Shown: positions 44,999-53,257 of the stretch, piece by piece
Layout of the letters: every line of letters begins with the position of its first letter
How positions within the stretch are numbered: position 1 is the first letter of the stretch
From: Leifsonia sp. SCN 70-46
Lineage (GTDB): Bacteria; Actinomycetota; Actinomycetes; Actinomycetales; Microbacteriaceae
Direction of reading: 5' to 3'
Assembly (NCBI GenBank): GCA_001725325.1
Contig: MEFY01000002.1
Coordinates: forward strand, 1,925,559-1,989,558
Length of the DNA: 64,000 bases
Notes under the pieces: model-generated
Databases searched by the model: none
Told to the model about the DNA's origin: nothing
The model's input: only the letters and a program-made list of their open reading frames with translations
Translations under genes and position numbers: made by a program

Positions 44999-46180
44999 AT
45001 GAGCGGATGCCCGCGACACCACCCCATCACCATCCCCACGGATGGAACGCCGTTGGCACCGTCGCCCACCCTTGCCGAGCTTCGGGAGGACTCGGCGGCG
45101 GTCCCGCTTCTCTACGAGGACGGCACGACAGGATGGCTCGTGACCCGCTACGATCTCGCGCGGTCCGTGCTGGAAGACCCTCGTTTCTCGCAGCTGCCGC
45201 AACGCATGCCGGCTGGGGACGGCTCGGTGGCGGAACTCGATGTCGACAGTGACGCGCGCGCCGCCCGACAGGCGGGCAACCTGCTCGCCCTCGACGGCGA
45301 TCAGCACTCGAAGATCCGCCGTGCGATCACCAGCCGCTTCTCGGTCCGCGCAGTTCGCGCCGAGCGGGAGGCGGTGACCGCCATCGTCTCGCAGCAGCTC
45401 ACCAGCATGCTCGCGCTCGGCAACCGTGCGGACCTGCTGGCGGACTACGCCGAACCCATCTCAGCCGCAGTGCACCGTCACGTGCTTGGCATCCCCGAAG
45501 ACCTCGCTTCCGAGTTCGACCGCATCTTCGTGCACGGTGCTCCGGACCAGGATGCCTTCGACTTCACGCGGACGGTTCTCTCTCGCGCGGAGACGGAGCC
45601 TGGCGACGATGTGTTGGGCGACCTCGTGCGTTCGGCGCTCTCTCCGGCAGAGCGCGAGGGCGTCGCGCACGTCCTCATGACCTCGGGGCGGGACTCCGTC
45701 GCCTACCTCATCGTCACGAGCGTCGTGGCCCTGCTGGGGCATCCCGATCAGCTCGGACGCCTTCGAGCAGACCCGTCGCTCCTAGCGCCCGCGTTGGAGG
45801 AGTTCCAGAGGTTCGGCACCATGTTCGTCTCGCTCTTCCCCCGCACCGCGCTGGAGGACGTGCAGCTAGAGGGGATGATCGTGCGCGCGGGGGAGTCGGT
45901 CTCCGTCTCCCCGGTCGCAGCCAACCGGGACCCTCGTCGATTCAGCTATCCCGACATCCTCGACACCGCTCGTGATTCGTTCGGCCACCTCGGCTTCGGG
46001 CACGGCATACACGGTTGCGTGGGACAGCAGCTCGCCCGGCTGGAGGTGACCGAGGCCCTGACGCAGCTTCTCTCAGCCCTTCCTTCCCTCGCTCTGGTAT
46101 CTGCCGAGCAACTGCGTCCGGGAGCGTTCGCGCATCCAGTGCCGATCTACGCCGCAGGAAGCGCCATCGTCTCGTGGTGA
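44999..46180 (+). CDS. Cytochrome P450, soluble class I
   Basis: A 393-residue bacterial P450. The heme-thiolate loop FGHGIHGCVGQQLAR is near residues 333-347 (Cys ~340), ExxR is in LEEFQRFG, and the I-helix reads VLMTSGRDSVAYLI, with Asp-Ser instead of the usual Asp/Glu-Thr. AAGGAG lies 8 bases before the ATG. With its own ferredoxin and reductase it forms a complete mono-oxygenase. Substrate unknown; the polysaccharide context suggests oxidative demethylation of an O-methyl sugar as one option. Confidence 0.93.
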   Translation: MSGCPRHHPITIPTDGTPLAPSPTLAELREDSAAVPLLYEDGTTGWLVTRYDLARSVLEDPRFSQLPQRMPAGDGSVAELDVDSDARAARQAGNLLALDGDQHSKIRRAITSRFSVRAVRAEREAVTAIVSQQLTSMLALGNRADLLADYAEPISAAVHRHVLGIPEDLASEFDRIFVHGAPDQDAFDFTRTVLSRAETEPGDDVLGDLVRSALSPAEREGVAHVLMTSGRDSVAYLIVTSVVALLGHPDQLGRLRADPSLLAPALEEFQRFGTMFVSLFPRTALEDVQLEGMIVRAGESVSVSPVAANRDPRRFSYPDILDTARDSFGHLGFGHGIHGCVGQQLARLEVTEALTQLLSALPSLALVSAEQLRPGAFAHPVPIYAAGSAIVSW

Positions 46181-46194
46181 TCGCCTCGGGGCTG

Positions 46195-46200
46195 TACCGT
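46195..46200 (+). promoter_or_regulatory. -10 box of hexapeptide-repeat protein gene
   Basis: TACCGT precedes the ATG at 46207 by 6 bases. It lies at the right-hand edge of the accessory island. Confidence 0.5.
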
Positions 46201-46206
46201 CGAGCC

Positions 46207-46797
46207 ATGCTCGTAGAACACCGCGGAAGCCGTCCGACAGTCCACCCCGACGCGTGGGTAGCGCCCACGGCCTCCGTGATCGGCGATGTGACGGTCGGCG
46301 CGGGCGCGCGCATCCTGCACGGTGCCGTGGTGACGTCGGAGGACGGCAGCATCAGCATCGGCGTCGACACGGTCGTGATGGAGAACGCCCTCGTGCGGGC
46401 GCGTGCCGGCCACGACGTCGTGATCGGGTCGGGCGTCATGATCGGGCCGCACGCGCACGTCAACGGCGCGAGGATCGGCGACGGGGTGTTCGTCGCGACG
46501 GGCGCGTCGCTCTTCCCGGGCAGCTCCGTGGGGGAGGGGGCCGAGGTGCGCATCAACGCCGTGGTGCAGGTCAACACGCGGCTCGACCCGGGGGCCGTGG
46601 TGCCCATCGGCTGGGTGGCGGTGGGGGAGGCCATCCTGCCGCCCGACAAGCACGACGAGATCTGGGAGATCCAGCGCGGGCTGGACTTCCCCGGGACGGT
46701 CTACGGGGTGGATCGAGACACGACGATGGCGGAGCTCATGCGGCGCCAGTCGGAGTTCTACGGCGCGCACCGCGACGACGCGGTGGTGGAGAGCTAG
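46207..46797 (+). CDS. Left-handed beta-helix (gamma-carbonic-anhydrase-like) protein
   Basis: A 196-residue hexapeptide-repeat protein (HPDAWVAPTASVIGDVTVGAGARI, GSGVMIGPHAHVNGARIGDGVFVATGASLFPG) of the PaaY/CaiE/gamma-CA group, which form trimers with metal at subunit interfaces. Histidines at the expected positions include GPHAHVN. Start at the ATG 6 bases after TACCGT; the track start at 46015 lies in the P450 gene. Codon bias returns to the core pattern here. Confidence 0.9.
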   Translation: MLVEHRGSRPTVHPDAWVAPTASVIGDVTVGAGARILHGAVVTSEDGSISIGVDTVVMENALVRARAGHDVVIGSGVMIGPHAHVNGARIGDGVFVATGASLFPGSSVGEGAEVRINAVVQVNTRLDPGAVVPIGWVAVGEAILPPDKHDEIWEIQRGLDFPGTVYGVDRDTTMAELMRRQSEFYGAHRDDAVVES

Positions 46798-46952
46798 CCG
46801 GCGCTGACCGCGCGCAGCGGCGGGTACTCGACGGCGTCGAGGCGGTACAGCTCCTCGAGCATGCGGCTCATGGCCTCGGTGGTGAGCTCGGCGGCCTTCT
46901 GGGCGTCGCGGTCGGGCGTGTGCAGGCGATTGGTCCAACGGTTCGTGTCCAT
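46794..46952 (-). CDS. Small 52-residue protein, absent from the ORF track
   Basis: The minus-strand ATG at 46952 has AGGAGG 6 bases upstream and an in-frame TAG at 46794-46796. The product starts MDTNRWTNRLHTPDRDAQKA and contains a helical EAMSRMLEELYRLDAVEYPP segment. Codon bias is strong. It converges on the beta-helix gene with 4 shared bases. No family recognised. Confidence 0.75.
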   Translation of the reverse strand: MDTNRWTNRLHTPDRDAQKAAELTTEAMSRMLEELYRLDAVEYPPLRAVSAG

Positions 46953-47031
46953 GACTGCCTCCTCACCAAGAGAGACCGGCGAACATGCCGGTTATGACGG
47001 GAACTCTACTCCCTTTGTGCCCCCCGTTGGA

Positions 47032-47066
47032 GTGACGTCACATCGGCGTGTCGGCGCTCCTAGACT
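47032..47066 (+). promoter_or_regulatory. Promoter region of the PEBP-like gene with palindrome
   Basis: TAGACT (47061-47066) is 7 bases from the ATG. A perfect palindrome GTGACGTCAC (47032-47041) overlaps the expected -35 position and could be an operator. Confidence 0.4.
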
Positions 47067-47073
47067 GGTGCGC

Positions 47074-47610
47074 ATGTCACCCCGCTGGCTCGGCCGCCTG
47101 CTCGACAGCAGCCACGCCGACGCGTCGCTGAGCGCCTGGAACATCCTCGACTCGCCGCGCGACCTCATCCTCACGAGCACGTCCTTCGACGACGGCGGCG
47201 CTCTTCCGCGCCGGTTCGCGGGCAGGGGCGTCGGCGACAACGTCTCGCCCGCGCTCTCGTGGAGCGGCGTCCCGGTCGAGGCAGACCACCTGGTCGTCAT
47301 CGTCGAGGATGTCGACGTGCCGCTCGCACGTCCGCTCATCCACAGCCTGAGCATCCTCGACGCAGACGCGGTGGGCGTCCCTGAAGGCGGCCTCGCCGCC
47401 GGCGCCCCGGACGTCACGCACCTGCGCACGCTGCAGGGCCGCGGCTACCAGGGACCGCGGCCGATAGTCGGGCACGGGCCGCACCGCTACCGGTTCATGG
47501 TCTTCGCGGTCGAGGGCGACATCGACACGTCGTCGACGAGGCACGCCGTCGAGTCGATGGTCGGTCGGGTCGTCGCGCGCGGCAGGCTCGTCGGCACCTA
47601 CGAGCGCTAG
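47074..47610 (+). CDS. YbhB/YbcL (PEBP-like) family protein
   Basis: A 178-residue phosphatidylethanolamine-binding-protein fold member. Visible segments are NVSPALSWSGVP, VVIVEDVDVPLARPLIHSL and GPHRYRFMVFAVEGDID. Bacterial members bind small anions or lipids and have no settled role. The start is the ATG 7 bases after TAGACT; the track start at 46861 lies antisense to the small gene. The end overlaps the antiporter stop by 4 bases. Confidence 0.9.
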   Translation: MSPRWLGRLLDSSHADASLSAWNILDSPRDLILTSTSFDDGGALPRRFAGRGVGDNVSPALSWSGVPVEADHLVVIVEDVDVPLARPLIHSLSILDADAVGVPEGGLAAGAPDVTHLRTLQGRGYQGPRPIVGHGPHRYRFMVFAVEGDIDTSSTRHAVESMVGRVVARGRLVGTYER

Positions 47611-48803
47611 GCCGAGAGGCTCTCGCTCCTCGACTCCGCGGCGATGCGACGGTTGCGCACCGCTGTCTTGAACCAGGCGCTGTCGGGGATGCGCGCGAGC
47701 AGCGGCCCCGAGACCACGGTGATGAGCACGTACGCGGTCGCGAGCGGGGCGAGCCGCGGCTCCACGCCGCCCGCGAGGCCGGCGATGACGATCGAGAACT
47801 CTCCTCGCGGGGTGAGCGCGAAGCCGGTGCGCCAGCGCCCGGGCACGCCGATGCCGGCGCGCTTGGCGGCGAGGTAGCCGCTCAGGGTCTTGGTGCCCAT
47901 GGTGATGATCGCGAGCGCCAGCGCGGGCAGCAGGGCGGGGACGAGGTCGGCGGGGTCCGTCGCGATGCCGAAGAACACGAAGAACACGGTGGCGAAGAGG
48001 TCGCGCAGCGGCGCGAGCACGACCGTCGCGTTGTGCGCGACCTGGCCCGAGATCGCGATGCCCACGAGGAACGCGCCGACGGCCGCCGACACGCTCGCCT
48101 GATCGGCGAGCCCCGCGACGAGCATCGTGAGCCCCAGCACGCCGAGCAGCAGCGGCTCGGGGCTGTTGGCGGGGAACAGGCGCGACAGCACCTTGCCGAA
48201 CCGCAGGGCCGCGAGCAGGATGACGAGCACGACGCTCACGGCGATGACGACGGTCGTCGCCCCCTGAAGCAGCCCCTGGCCGATCACGAGCGCGGAGAGT
48301 ACGGGCAGGTAGAAGGCCATGGCCAGGTCTTCGATCACGAGCACCGAGAGGATGACCGGGGTCTCGCGGTTTCCGAGGCGGCGGAGGTCGCGCAGCACCT
48401 TCGCGACGACCCCCGACGACGACACCCACGTCACGCCCGCGAGCGTCACGGCCGCGACGGGACCCCAGCCGAGCAGGAGCGCGAACGCGGCCCCCGGCAG
48501 CGCGTTGAGCGCGCCGTCGAGCAGCCCGGCCACGCGGGCCTGGCGCAGGTTGCGCACGAGCTCCGTGGGGGAGTATTCGAGACCGAGCATCGCGAGCAGC
48601 AGGATGACGCCGATCTCGGCTCCCACCTCGAAGAAGTCGTGGCTCGCATCGAGCGGGAAGAAGCCGCCGTGGCCCACCGCGAGGCCCGCGAGCAGGTAGA
48701 GCGGGATGGGGGAGATGCCGAAGCGCCCGGCAAGGCGACCCAGGAGGCTCAGTACGAGCAGCAGCGCTCCGACTTCGATGAGGAGCAGGGTCGTCTCATG
48801 CAT
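47607..48803 (-). CDS. Monovalent cation:proton antiporter (CPA2, KefB/KhtU type)
   Basis: A 398-residue membrane protein with about 12-13 helices. CPA2 features include FEVGAEIGVILLLAMLGLEYSP, the GLxDxxSxSAAxGAFLVG-like GLADQASVSAAVGAFLVG and RGEFSIVIAG. It lacks the C-terminal TrkA-N domain of KefC; the regulatory domain is instead the separate upstream gene, as in KhtTU systems. It is the last gene of a five-gene minus-strand operon that begins with lipid-type enzymes. Confidence 0.93.
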   Translation of the reverse strand: MHETTLLLIEVGALLLVLSLLGRLAGRFGISPIPLYLLAGLAVGHGGFFPLDASHDFFEVGAEIGVILLLAMLGLEYSPTELVRNLRQARVAGLLDGALNALPGAAFALLLGWGPVAAVTLAGVTWVSSSGVVAKVLRDLRRLGNRETPVILSVLVIEDLAMAFYLPVLSALVIGQGLLQGATTVVIAVSVVLVILLAALRFGKVLSRLFPANSPEPLLLGVLGLTMLVAGLADQASVSAAVGAFLVGIAISGQVAHNATVVLAPLRDLFATVFFVFFGIATDPADLVPALLPALALAIITMGTKTLSGYLAAKRAGIGVPGRWRTGFALTPRGEFSIVIAGLAGGVEPRLAPLATAYVLITVVSGPLLARIPDSAWFKTAVRNRRIAAESRSESLSA

Positions 48804-48810
48804 CGGCGGA

Positions 48811-49305
48811 TCAGCTCGGACCCTTGTCGATGATCTTGCCGAGCAGGTCGAGGCCCTTGCGGGTGCCGACCGCGATGATGACGTCGCCGCGCTCGAAGAT
48901 CTCGCCGGGGGTGGGCGAGGGGATGATCTCGGTGCCGCGCGCGATCGCGACTATCGACGAGCTCGTGACCGTGCGCGCCTTCGTGTCGCCCATGGGCCTG
49001 CCGATGAACTTGGAGTCGAAGGGCAGCGAGATCTCCTCGGTGAAGAGGCCGGGAACCTTGTCGCTCAGGCTCGAGAGCCTGCTTATCGCGATCGACGCGC
49101 CGAGGAGCTCGGCGATCGCGGCGGCCTCGTCGTCGGAGAGCGCGACCGTGTCGGTGCTCGCGTCGGGGTCGTCGACGTCGAAGAGCGCGAGGTCACGCTC
49201 ACCCGAGCGCTGGGAGACGACGCTCACGCGACGGCCGCTCTCCGTGATGACGTCGGTGCGCACACCGATCCCGGGGAGGTCTACCCTCTCGACCCTGACA
49301 CTCAT
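48811..49305 (-). CDS. Antiporter regulatory subunit with RCK_C domain (KhtT-like)
   Basis: A 164-residue soluble protein. The N-terminal region (VERVDLPGIGVRTDVITESGRRVSVV) and the C-terminal TrkA_C/RCK_C domain (SSSIVAIARGTEIIPSPTPGEIFERGDVIIAVG) match KhtT-type subunits, which in other bacteria bind c-di-AMP. It starts at the ATG overlapping the upstream ferritin-like gene by 4 bases and lies 5 bases before the antiporter gene. Confidence 0.92.
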   Translation of the reverse strand: MSVRVERVDLPGIGVRTDVITESGRRVSVVSQRSGERDLALFDVDDPDASTDTVALSDDEAAAIAELLGASIAISRLSSLSDKVPGLFTEEISLPFDSKFIGRPMGDTKARTVTSSSIVAIARGTEIIPSPTPGEIFERGDVIIAVGTRKGLDLLGKIIDKGPS

Positions 49306-50105
49306 GCGGCGTCGACGTAGCCGTACTTGTTGCGCAGGGAGTTCTCGACGATCGTCAGACCCTCGAGCCCGGGCATCCTCGAGATGTGCTCGTCGAGCTT
49401 GCGCACCTCGCGCAGGCCCTCCTCGCCGGCGAAGATGTGGCTCATGACGTGGGTGACCTCGGCGGGCTCCATGACCGACGAGCCCACGGGGCCCCACGCG
49501 TTCTTGAGCGCGAAGCGCGCGAGCACCTGGGCCTTCTTGCTGCGGGCGAGGCGCTCGCGGGCCTGCGTCGCGTAGAAGGCTACGTGGCGCGCCTCCTGCT
49601 TCGCGATGCGGCGCAGGAGCTCGGCGAGCACGGGGTGCTGCTCGAGGTCGGCCATGCGGTTGTAGGCGGCGACGGCCGACCACTCGTTGGCGGCGCCCCA
49701 GATCATGTGCACGGCGATGAAGTCCTTGCCCACGATGTTGCCCAGCAGCGACTGCTTGATCGGGTCGAGGCGGTCCTTCCAGCCGAGCTTGAGGCGCGTC
49801 GACTTGAGCTCGTCGAAGTCGAGCGTGATGCCGTGCGCCGCAAGCACCGCGGAGAGCGCCTCGCCGTGCCAGAACTCCTCGCGGTTCCACATCGTCATGA
49901 AGGCCGAGACGTCGGCCTCCTTGTGCGACGGGGTTACGAGCAGGTCGCGCAGGTAGCAGACCGTGTGGTACTCGATGTCGGCCATGTAGCGGATGCTCCG
50001 CAGCGTGGCCTCGGGCAGCGGGTTGCGCTCGAACTCCGTGAAGTCGAGGTCACCCCACACGACCTTCTTCGACGTGCTGGTGTACTTGTCGATGTCAAAC
50101 GCCAT
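49302..50105 (-). CDS. Ferritin-like di-iron protein with complete metal site
   Basis: A 267-residue helical protein. It carries six candidate di-iron ligands: Glu45 (MADIEYH), Glu77-x-x-His80 (EEFWH), Glu141 (NEWSAV) and Glu171-x-x-His174 (EARH). Such sites activate O2 in desaturases, oxygenases and aldehyde-deformylating oxygenase. It overlaps the acyl reductase gene by 11 bases and has a paralogue two genes upstream. The likely substrate is a fatty or ether-lipid chain, by context only. Confidence 0.88.
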   Translation of the reverse strand: MAFDIDKYTSTSKKVVWGDLDFTEFERNPLPEATLRSIRYMADIEYHTVCYLRDLLVTPSHKEADVSAFMTMWNREEFWHGEALSAVLAAHGITLDFDELKSTRLKLGWKDRLDPIKQSLLGNIVGKDFIAVHMIWGAANEWSAVAAYNRMADLEQHPVLAELLRRIAKQEARHVAFYATQARERLARSKKAQVLARFALKNAWGPVGSSVMEPAEVTHVMSHIFAGEEGLREVRKLDEHISRMPGLEGLTIVENSLRNKYGYVDAA

Positions 50106-52419
50106 CGGAAACCATCTCCTCACGTGATTCGCGTGCCGTGCTTGCCCGCCGCTTCCAGTCGAGCACGTTCCAGTGCTTCTCCTTGGCGTGACGGTACAGG
50201 TTGATGTCGGGGTTGACCGCGCTCGGGTTCCCGACGAGCTGGAGCCAGACCAGGTCGGCGTGGCTGTCGCCGTAGCCGTACGAGTTCTCGAGGTCGAAGC
50301 CGTTCTGCGCCGCGTAGTGGCGCAGCCAGGCGGCGCGCGCCTCGTCCACGAGCGGCGGGTCGGCGAGGAAGCCCGTGAGCACACCGTCGCGCACGTGCAT
50401 CCTGCCCGCGACGACCTCGTCGAAATAGGGGAGGAACGGCGTGACGGTGAGGTCGATCGACCCCGTCACGAGGATGGTGCGGTGCCCGGCGTCGCGATGC
50501 TCCTGCACGCGGCGCAGTGCGTCGGGGAGGGTGCGGCGCAGCATGGCGCGGCCGAACTGGCCGCGCACCTGGCGCTCGATCTCGGTGACCTTGAAGCCGC
50601 GGTAGCGACGCATGAACGTGCGGATGAACTCGCCGCGGTCGCGGCGCTCGGCGCGCCAGTACTTGCGCAGCGAGAACGAGAAGTTGGCGAGGTCGTGGGC
50701 GACGCGCGAGCGCGGCACGCTGCCCGCCCACAGCTGCAGGTACTGCTTGACGAGGTTCGACTCGAGCACGGTGCCCTCGAGGTCGAACACGGCGACGACG
50801 TCGGTGCGGGCGGGCAGCACGCGCTGCGCCTTGGCCTTGGCCGACGGGCGCTTGCCGAACGCGCGCGTGAGCGTCGTGACGGCGGGGAAGTGGATCTGCT
50901 GCCAGTACGTCTCCCAGTCGATCTCGGTGACGTCGAAGCCCTCGTCGTGCTGCACCTTCTCGGGCAGCGACGCGAGCAGGGCGCGCGTGTTGGTGTCGTC
51001 GAAGATGATCTCCGTCTGCACGTACGCGCGGTAGAGCTCGGTGAACGCGCGCAGCTGCTGGAGGCCGTGCTTGCCCTTGCGCACGGTGTCGAGCCACTCG
51101 CGCGTGCGCTTGGTCGTCGGCATCCGCTCGATCATGCGCTCGGCGCGCACGACCTGCTGCTCGCGCTTGGCGAGGGCCTTCTCGACCTTCTGGCCGCCCG
51201 GGAAGCGCCACTTCGGGACGATGATGTCGCCCTTCTCGTCGGGCAGCGGGTTCTCGGTGAAGTAGCGGTTGACGTTCTCGTACATGCGGTGGAACGGCAG
51301 CGGGTTCGTCTTGCCCGACACCACCTGGAAGTACTGCGCGTCGTTCGGCTTGGCGGGGCGCGCGGCGGCCGCGAGGGCCGCGTTGACCACGAAGTCGACG
51401 GGGATGACGTCGAGGATCGAGTCGGGCAGGCCCGGGAAGTCGGGCAGCTGGCCGCGGCCGTACGCGATGATGAGCGGGTCGGCGACCTTGAAGCCGTCGA
51501 TCCAGCCGGGGAACGGGTGCTTGAGGGCGCTCTCGATGATGCTCGGGCGCACGATCGAGAGACGGTGGCCGGCCTGCGACCACAGCTCCTCCGCCGCGCG
51601 CTCGGCGAAGGCCTTCGTGAGGGTGTAGACGTCGGTCCAGCCGAGCGACTCGGCCCGTGTACGCCCGTAGTCGACGAGGCGCTCGCGCACCCACTCGGTG
51701 CGCGCGGCCTCGGCGAAGCCCGCGACGGCCTGCGGGCCGGTCTTGCCGTGGCGCGCCTTCGCGGCGTTGAGCTGCTCGCGCAGGGCCTGCGGCTCGCGCG
51801 ACTCGAGCTCGACGCGCGCGCGGGCCGACTTCGCGGCCTCGTACTCGGCTCGCCAGTCGACGGTGTGGGTGAGGGATGCCTCGGGCGCGATGCCCTTGCG
51901 GATGCCGCCCACGTACGCCGTGGAGATGTGCACGACATGCGGGTCGCTCTTCGAGGCGAGCAGCGAGCCGTACACGCCGTACGCTCCGCCCACGTTGGTG
52001 TCGAATGCCTCGTCGATGGGCGGGTCGAACGACACCGTCGACGCCGAGTGGATGACCACGTCGATGTCGTCGGGCAGCACGCCGACGTTGCCGAGCGAGC
52101 CCTCGTGCGCCTTCACGCGCTTGGCGAAGATCGCGCGCGCCTTCTCCTCGCCGCCCACGGACTCGATCCAGCCCTTGAACACGGGCTTGCGCAGCAGGCC
52201 CTCGAGGCGGGCCTGGCCGGAGAGGCTGCCCTTGCCGCGCACGAGCAGCGTCATGCGCGTCTTGGGGTGGCTCGTGAGCAGTCGCTCGAGGATCGCCTGC
52301 CCGACGAAGCCCGTGCCACCCGTGAGGAAGACGTGCTCGTCGGTGAGGACGGGGGAGGCGGCCTTGGTCCGCGGCGCGGCCTTGCGCGCGGGGGTCTTGG
52401 CGGTCGGGGAGGTCGTCAC
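50095..52419 (-). CDS. Fatty acyl reductase fused to a HAD-type phosphatase domain
   Basis: A 774-residue fusion. Residues 1-25 are Lys/Ala/Pro-rich (AKTPARKAAPRTKAA). An extended-SDR NAD_binding_4 (male-sterility type) domain follows with FLTGGTGFVGQAIL (~31-44) and the catalytic pair in YTLTKA (Tyr265, Lys269); this fold reduces acyl-CoA or acyl-ACP to aldehyde or alcohol. A linker leads to a HAD-IB domain from about residue 540 with FDLEGTVLES, VTGSIDLTV and YGYGDSHADL; motif I has Glu where Asp is usual. Overlaps both neighbouring genes. Confidence 0.92.
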   Translation of the reverse strand: MTTSPTAKTPARKAAPRTKAASPVLTDEHVFLTGGTGFVGQAILERLLTSHPKTRMTLLVRGKGSLSGQARLEGLLRKPVFKGWIESVGGEEKARAIFAKRVKAHEGSLGNVGVLPDDIDVVIHSASTVSFDPPIDEAFDTNVGGAYGVYGSLLASKSDPHVVHISTAYVGGIRKGIAPEASLTHTVDWRAEYEAAKSARARVELESREPQALREQLNAAKARHGKTGPQAVAGFAEAARTEWVRERLVDYGRTRAESLGWTDVYTLTKAFAERAAEELWSQAGHRLSIVRPSIIESALKHPFPGWIDGFKVADPLIIAYGRGQLPDFPGLPDSILDVIPVDFVVNAALAAAARPAKPNDAQYFQVVSGKTNPLPFHRMYENVNRYFTENPLPDEKGDIIVPKWRFPGGQKVEKALAKREQQVVRAERMIERMPTTKRTREWLDTVRKGKHGLQQLRAFTELYRAYVQTEIIFDDTNTRALLASLPEKVQHDEGFDVTEIDWETYWQQIHFPAVTTLTRAFGKRPSAKAKAQRVLPARTDVVAVFDLEGTVLESNLVKQYLQLWAGSVPRSRVAHDLANFSFSLRKYWRAERRDRGEFIRTFMRRYRGFKVTEIERQVRGQFGRAMLRRTLPDALRRVQEHRDAGHRTILVTGSIDLTVTPFLPYFDEVVAGRMHVRDGVLTGFLADPPLVDEARAAWLRHYAAQNGFDLENSYGYGDSHADLVWLQLVGNPSAVNPDINLYRHAKEKHWNVLDWKRRASTARESREEMVSDGV

Positions 52420-53198
52420 AGCTGGGCGGCCTTTCGGATGAGCGACTGTCCGGACTGTCCGGGAAGCGTGTCGATACGGGCGTCGAGCTCGGAGATGAGC
52501 TCACGGGCAGATCCGAAGAGCCGCTCGAAGAAGTAGTGGGTCTCGGCCGCGGGCTCCGCCTTCGCGCCGATGGGCCACGGGGTCTTGGCGATGCGCTTGC
52601 GGGTGAGGCGGCGCGCCTGCGCCGACTCGGTGAGGCGGTAGCGCGACTGCGCCTCGAAGAAGTGCAGCTGGCGTGCCTTGAGCTCGGTGAACCGCTCCAT
52701 CGTGCGCGCGAGGGCCGGGTGGTCCTCGAGCGCGGCGAGGCGCGCGTATGCCGCCTGGCTCAACCACGTGTCGATCGTGCCGAGCGTCATGTGCACGGCG
52801 ATCATGGGCAGGCCCACGATGTTGGCGAACACCGACTCGCGGATCGTGCGCTCCGACGGGGTGATGAACGGCGCGCGGTCCACGTCGGTGCCCTCGGGCT
52901 GGTGGGCGAGGCCGATCTGCTCGAAGGCGTCGGCGATCCAGTACTTCTCGAAGGCCCAGGTCGTGAGGAAGGCCGTGATGCGGGCATCCTTGTGCGTCGC
53001 CGTGACGAGCACGCTGCGCAGGTGCGTCATGGTCGCGCGCTCGATCACCTGGAGGTAGCGGATGATGCGCAGGCCCTCCGGGCTCAGCGGATTCGTGCGG
53101 TACGACTCGAGCTCGAGGTCGTCGCGGTGGGAGCCGGCGGCCTCGCGCGCGTACTCGCGCACATCGAAGTCGGGGGCCGGGAACCGCATGATGTCCAC
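52416..53198 (-). CDS. Ferritin-like protein with degenerate di-iron site
   Basis: A 260-residue paralogue of the 49302 gene with the same layout, but aligned ligands are lost. EEFWH becomes EKYWI, NEWSAV becomes DTWLSQ, EARH becomes KARQ; only the first Glu (VIERAT) remains. It is probably a structural or regulatory partner of the active paralogue. GTG start 5 bases after AAGGAGG; the track ATG at 53222 overlaps the ribosome site. First gene of its operon, overlapping the reductase gene by 4 bases (ATGA). Confidence 0.85.
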   Translation of the reverse strand: MDIMRFPAPDFDVREYAREAAGSHRDDLELESYRTNPLSPEGLRIIRYLQVIERATMTHLRSVLVTATHKDARITAFLTTWAFEKYWIADAFEQIGLAHQPEGTDVDRAPFITPSERTIRESVFANIVGLPMIAVHMTLGTIDTWLSQAAYARLAALEDHPALARTMERFTELKARQLHFFEAQSRYRLTESAQARRLTRKRIAKTPWPIGAKAEPAAETHYFFERLFGSARELISELDARIDTLPGQSGQSLIRKAAQL

Positions 53199-53257
53199 GG
53201 ACGCCTCCTTGTGTTCCGGCATCCGTTACCTTCCGAGAGTGGTGGAGAGTCGAGTGA

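Noticed and set aside
32325-46210. tRNA-Ala as integration site of the polysaccharide island
   Set aside because: No integrase gene and no repeat of the tRNA 3' end (GGGTTCGAATCCCC) was found near 46.2 kb; the tRNA is also followed by its own intact terminator.
49302-53198. Acyl reductase plus di-iron protein as a cyanobacterial-type alkane pathway
   Set aside because: The reductase is the male-sterility type fused to a HAD domain, not the cyanobacterial acyl-ACP reductase, and the linked AGPS-like and PlsC genes fit ether lipids better. Not excluded as a side reaction.
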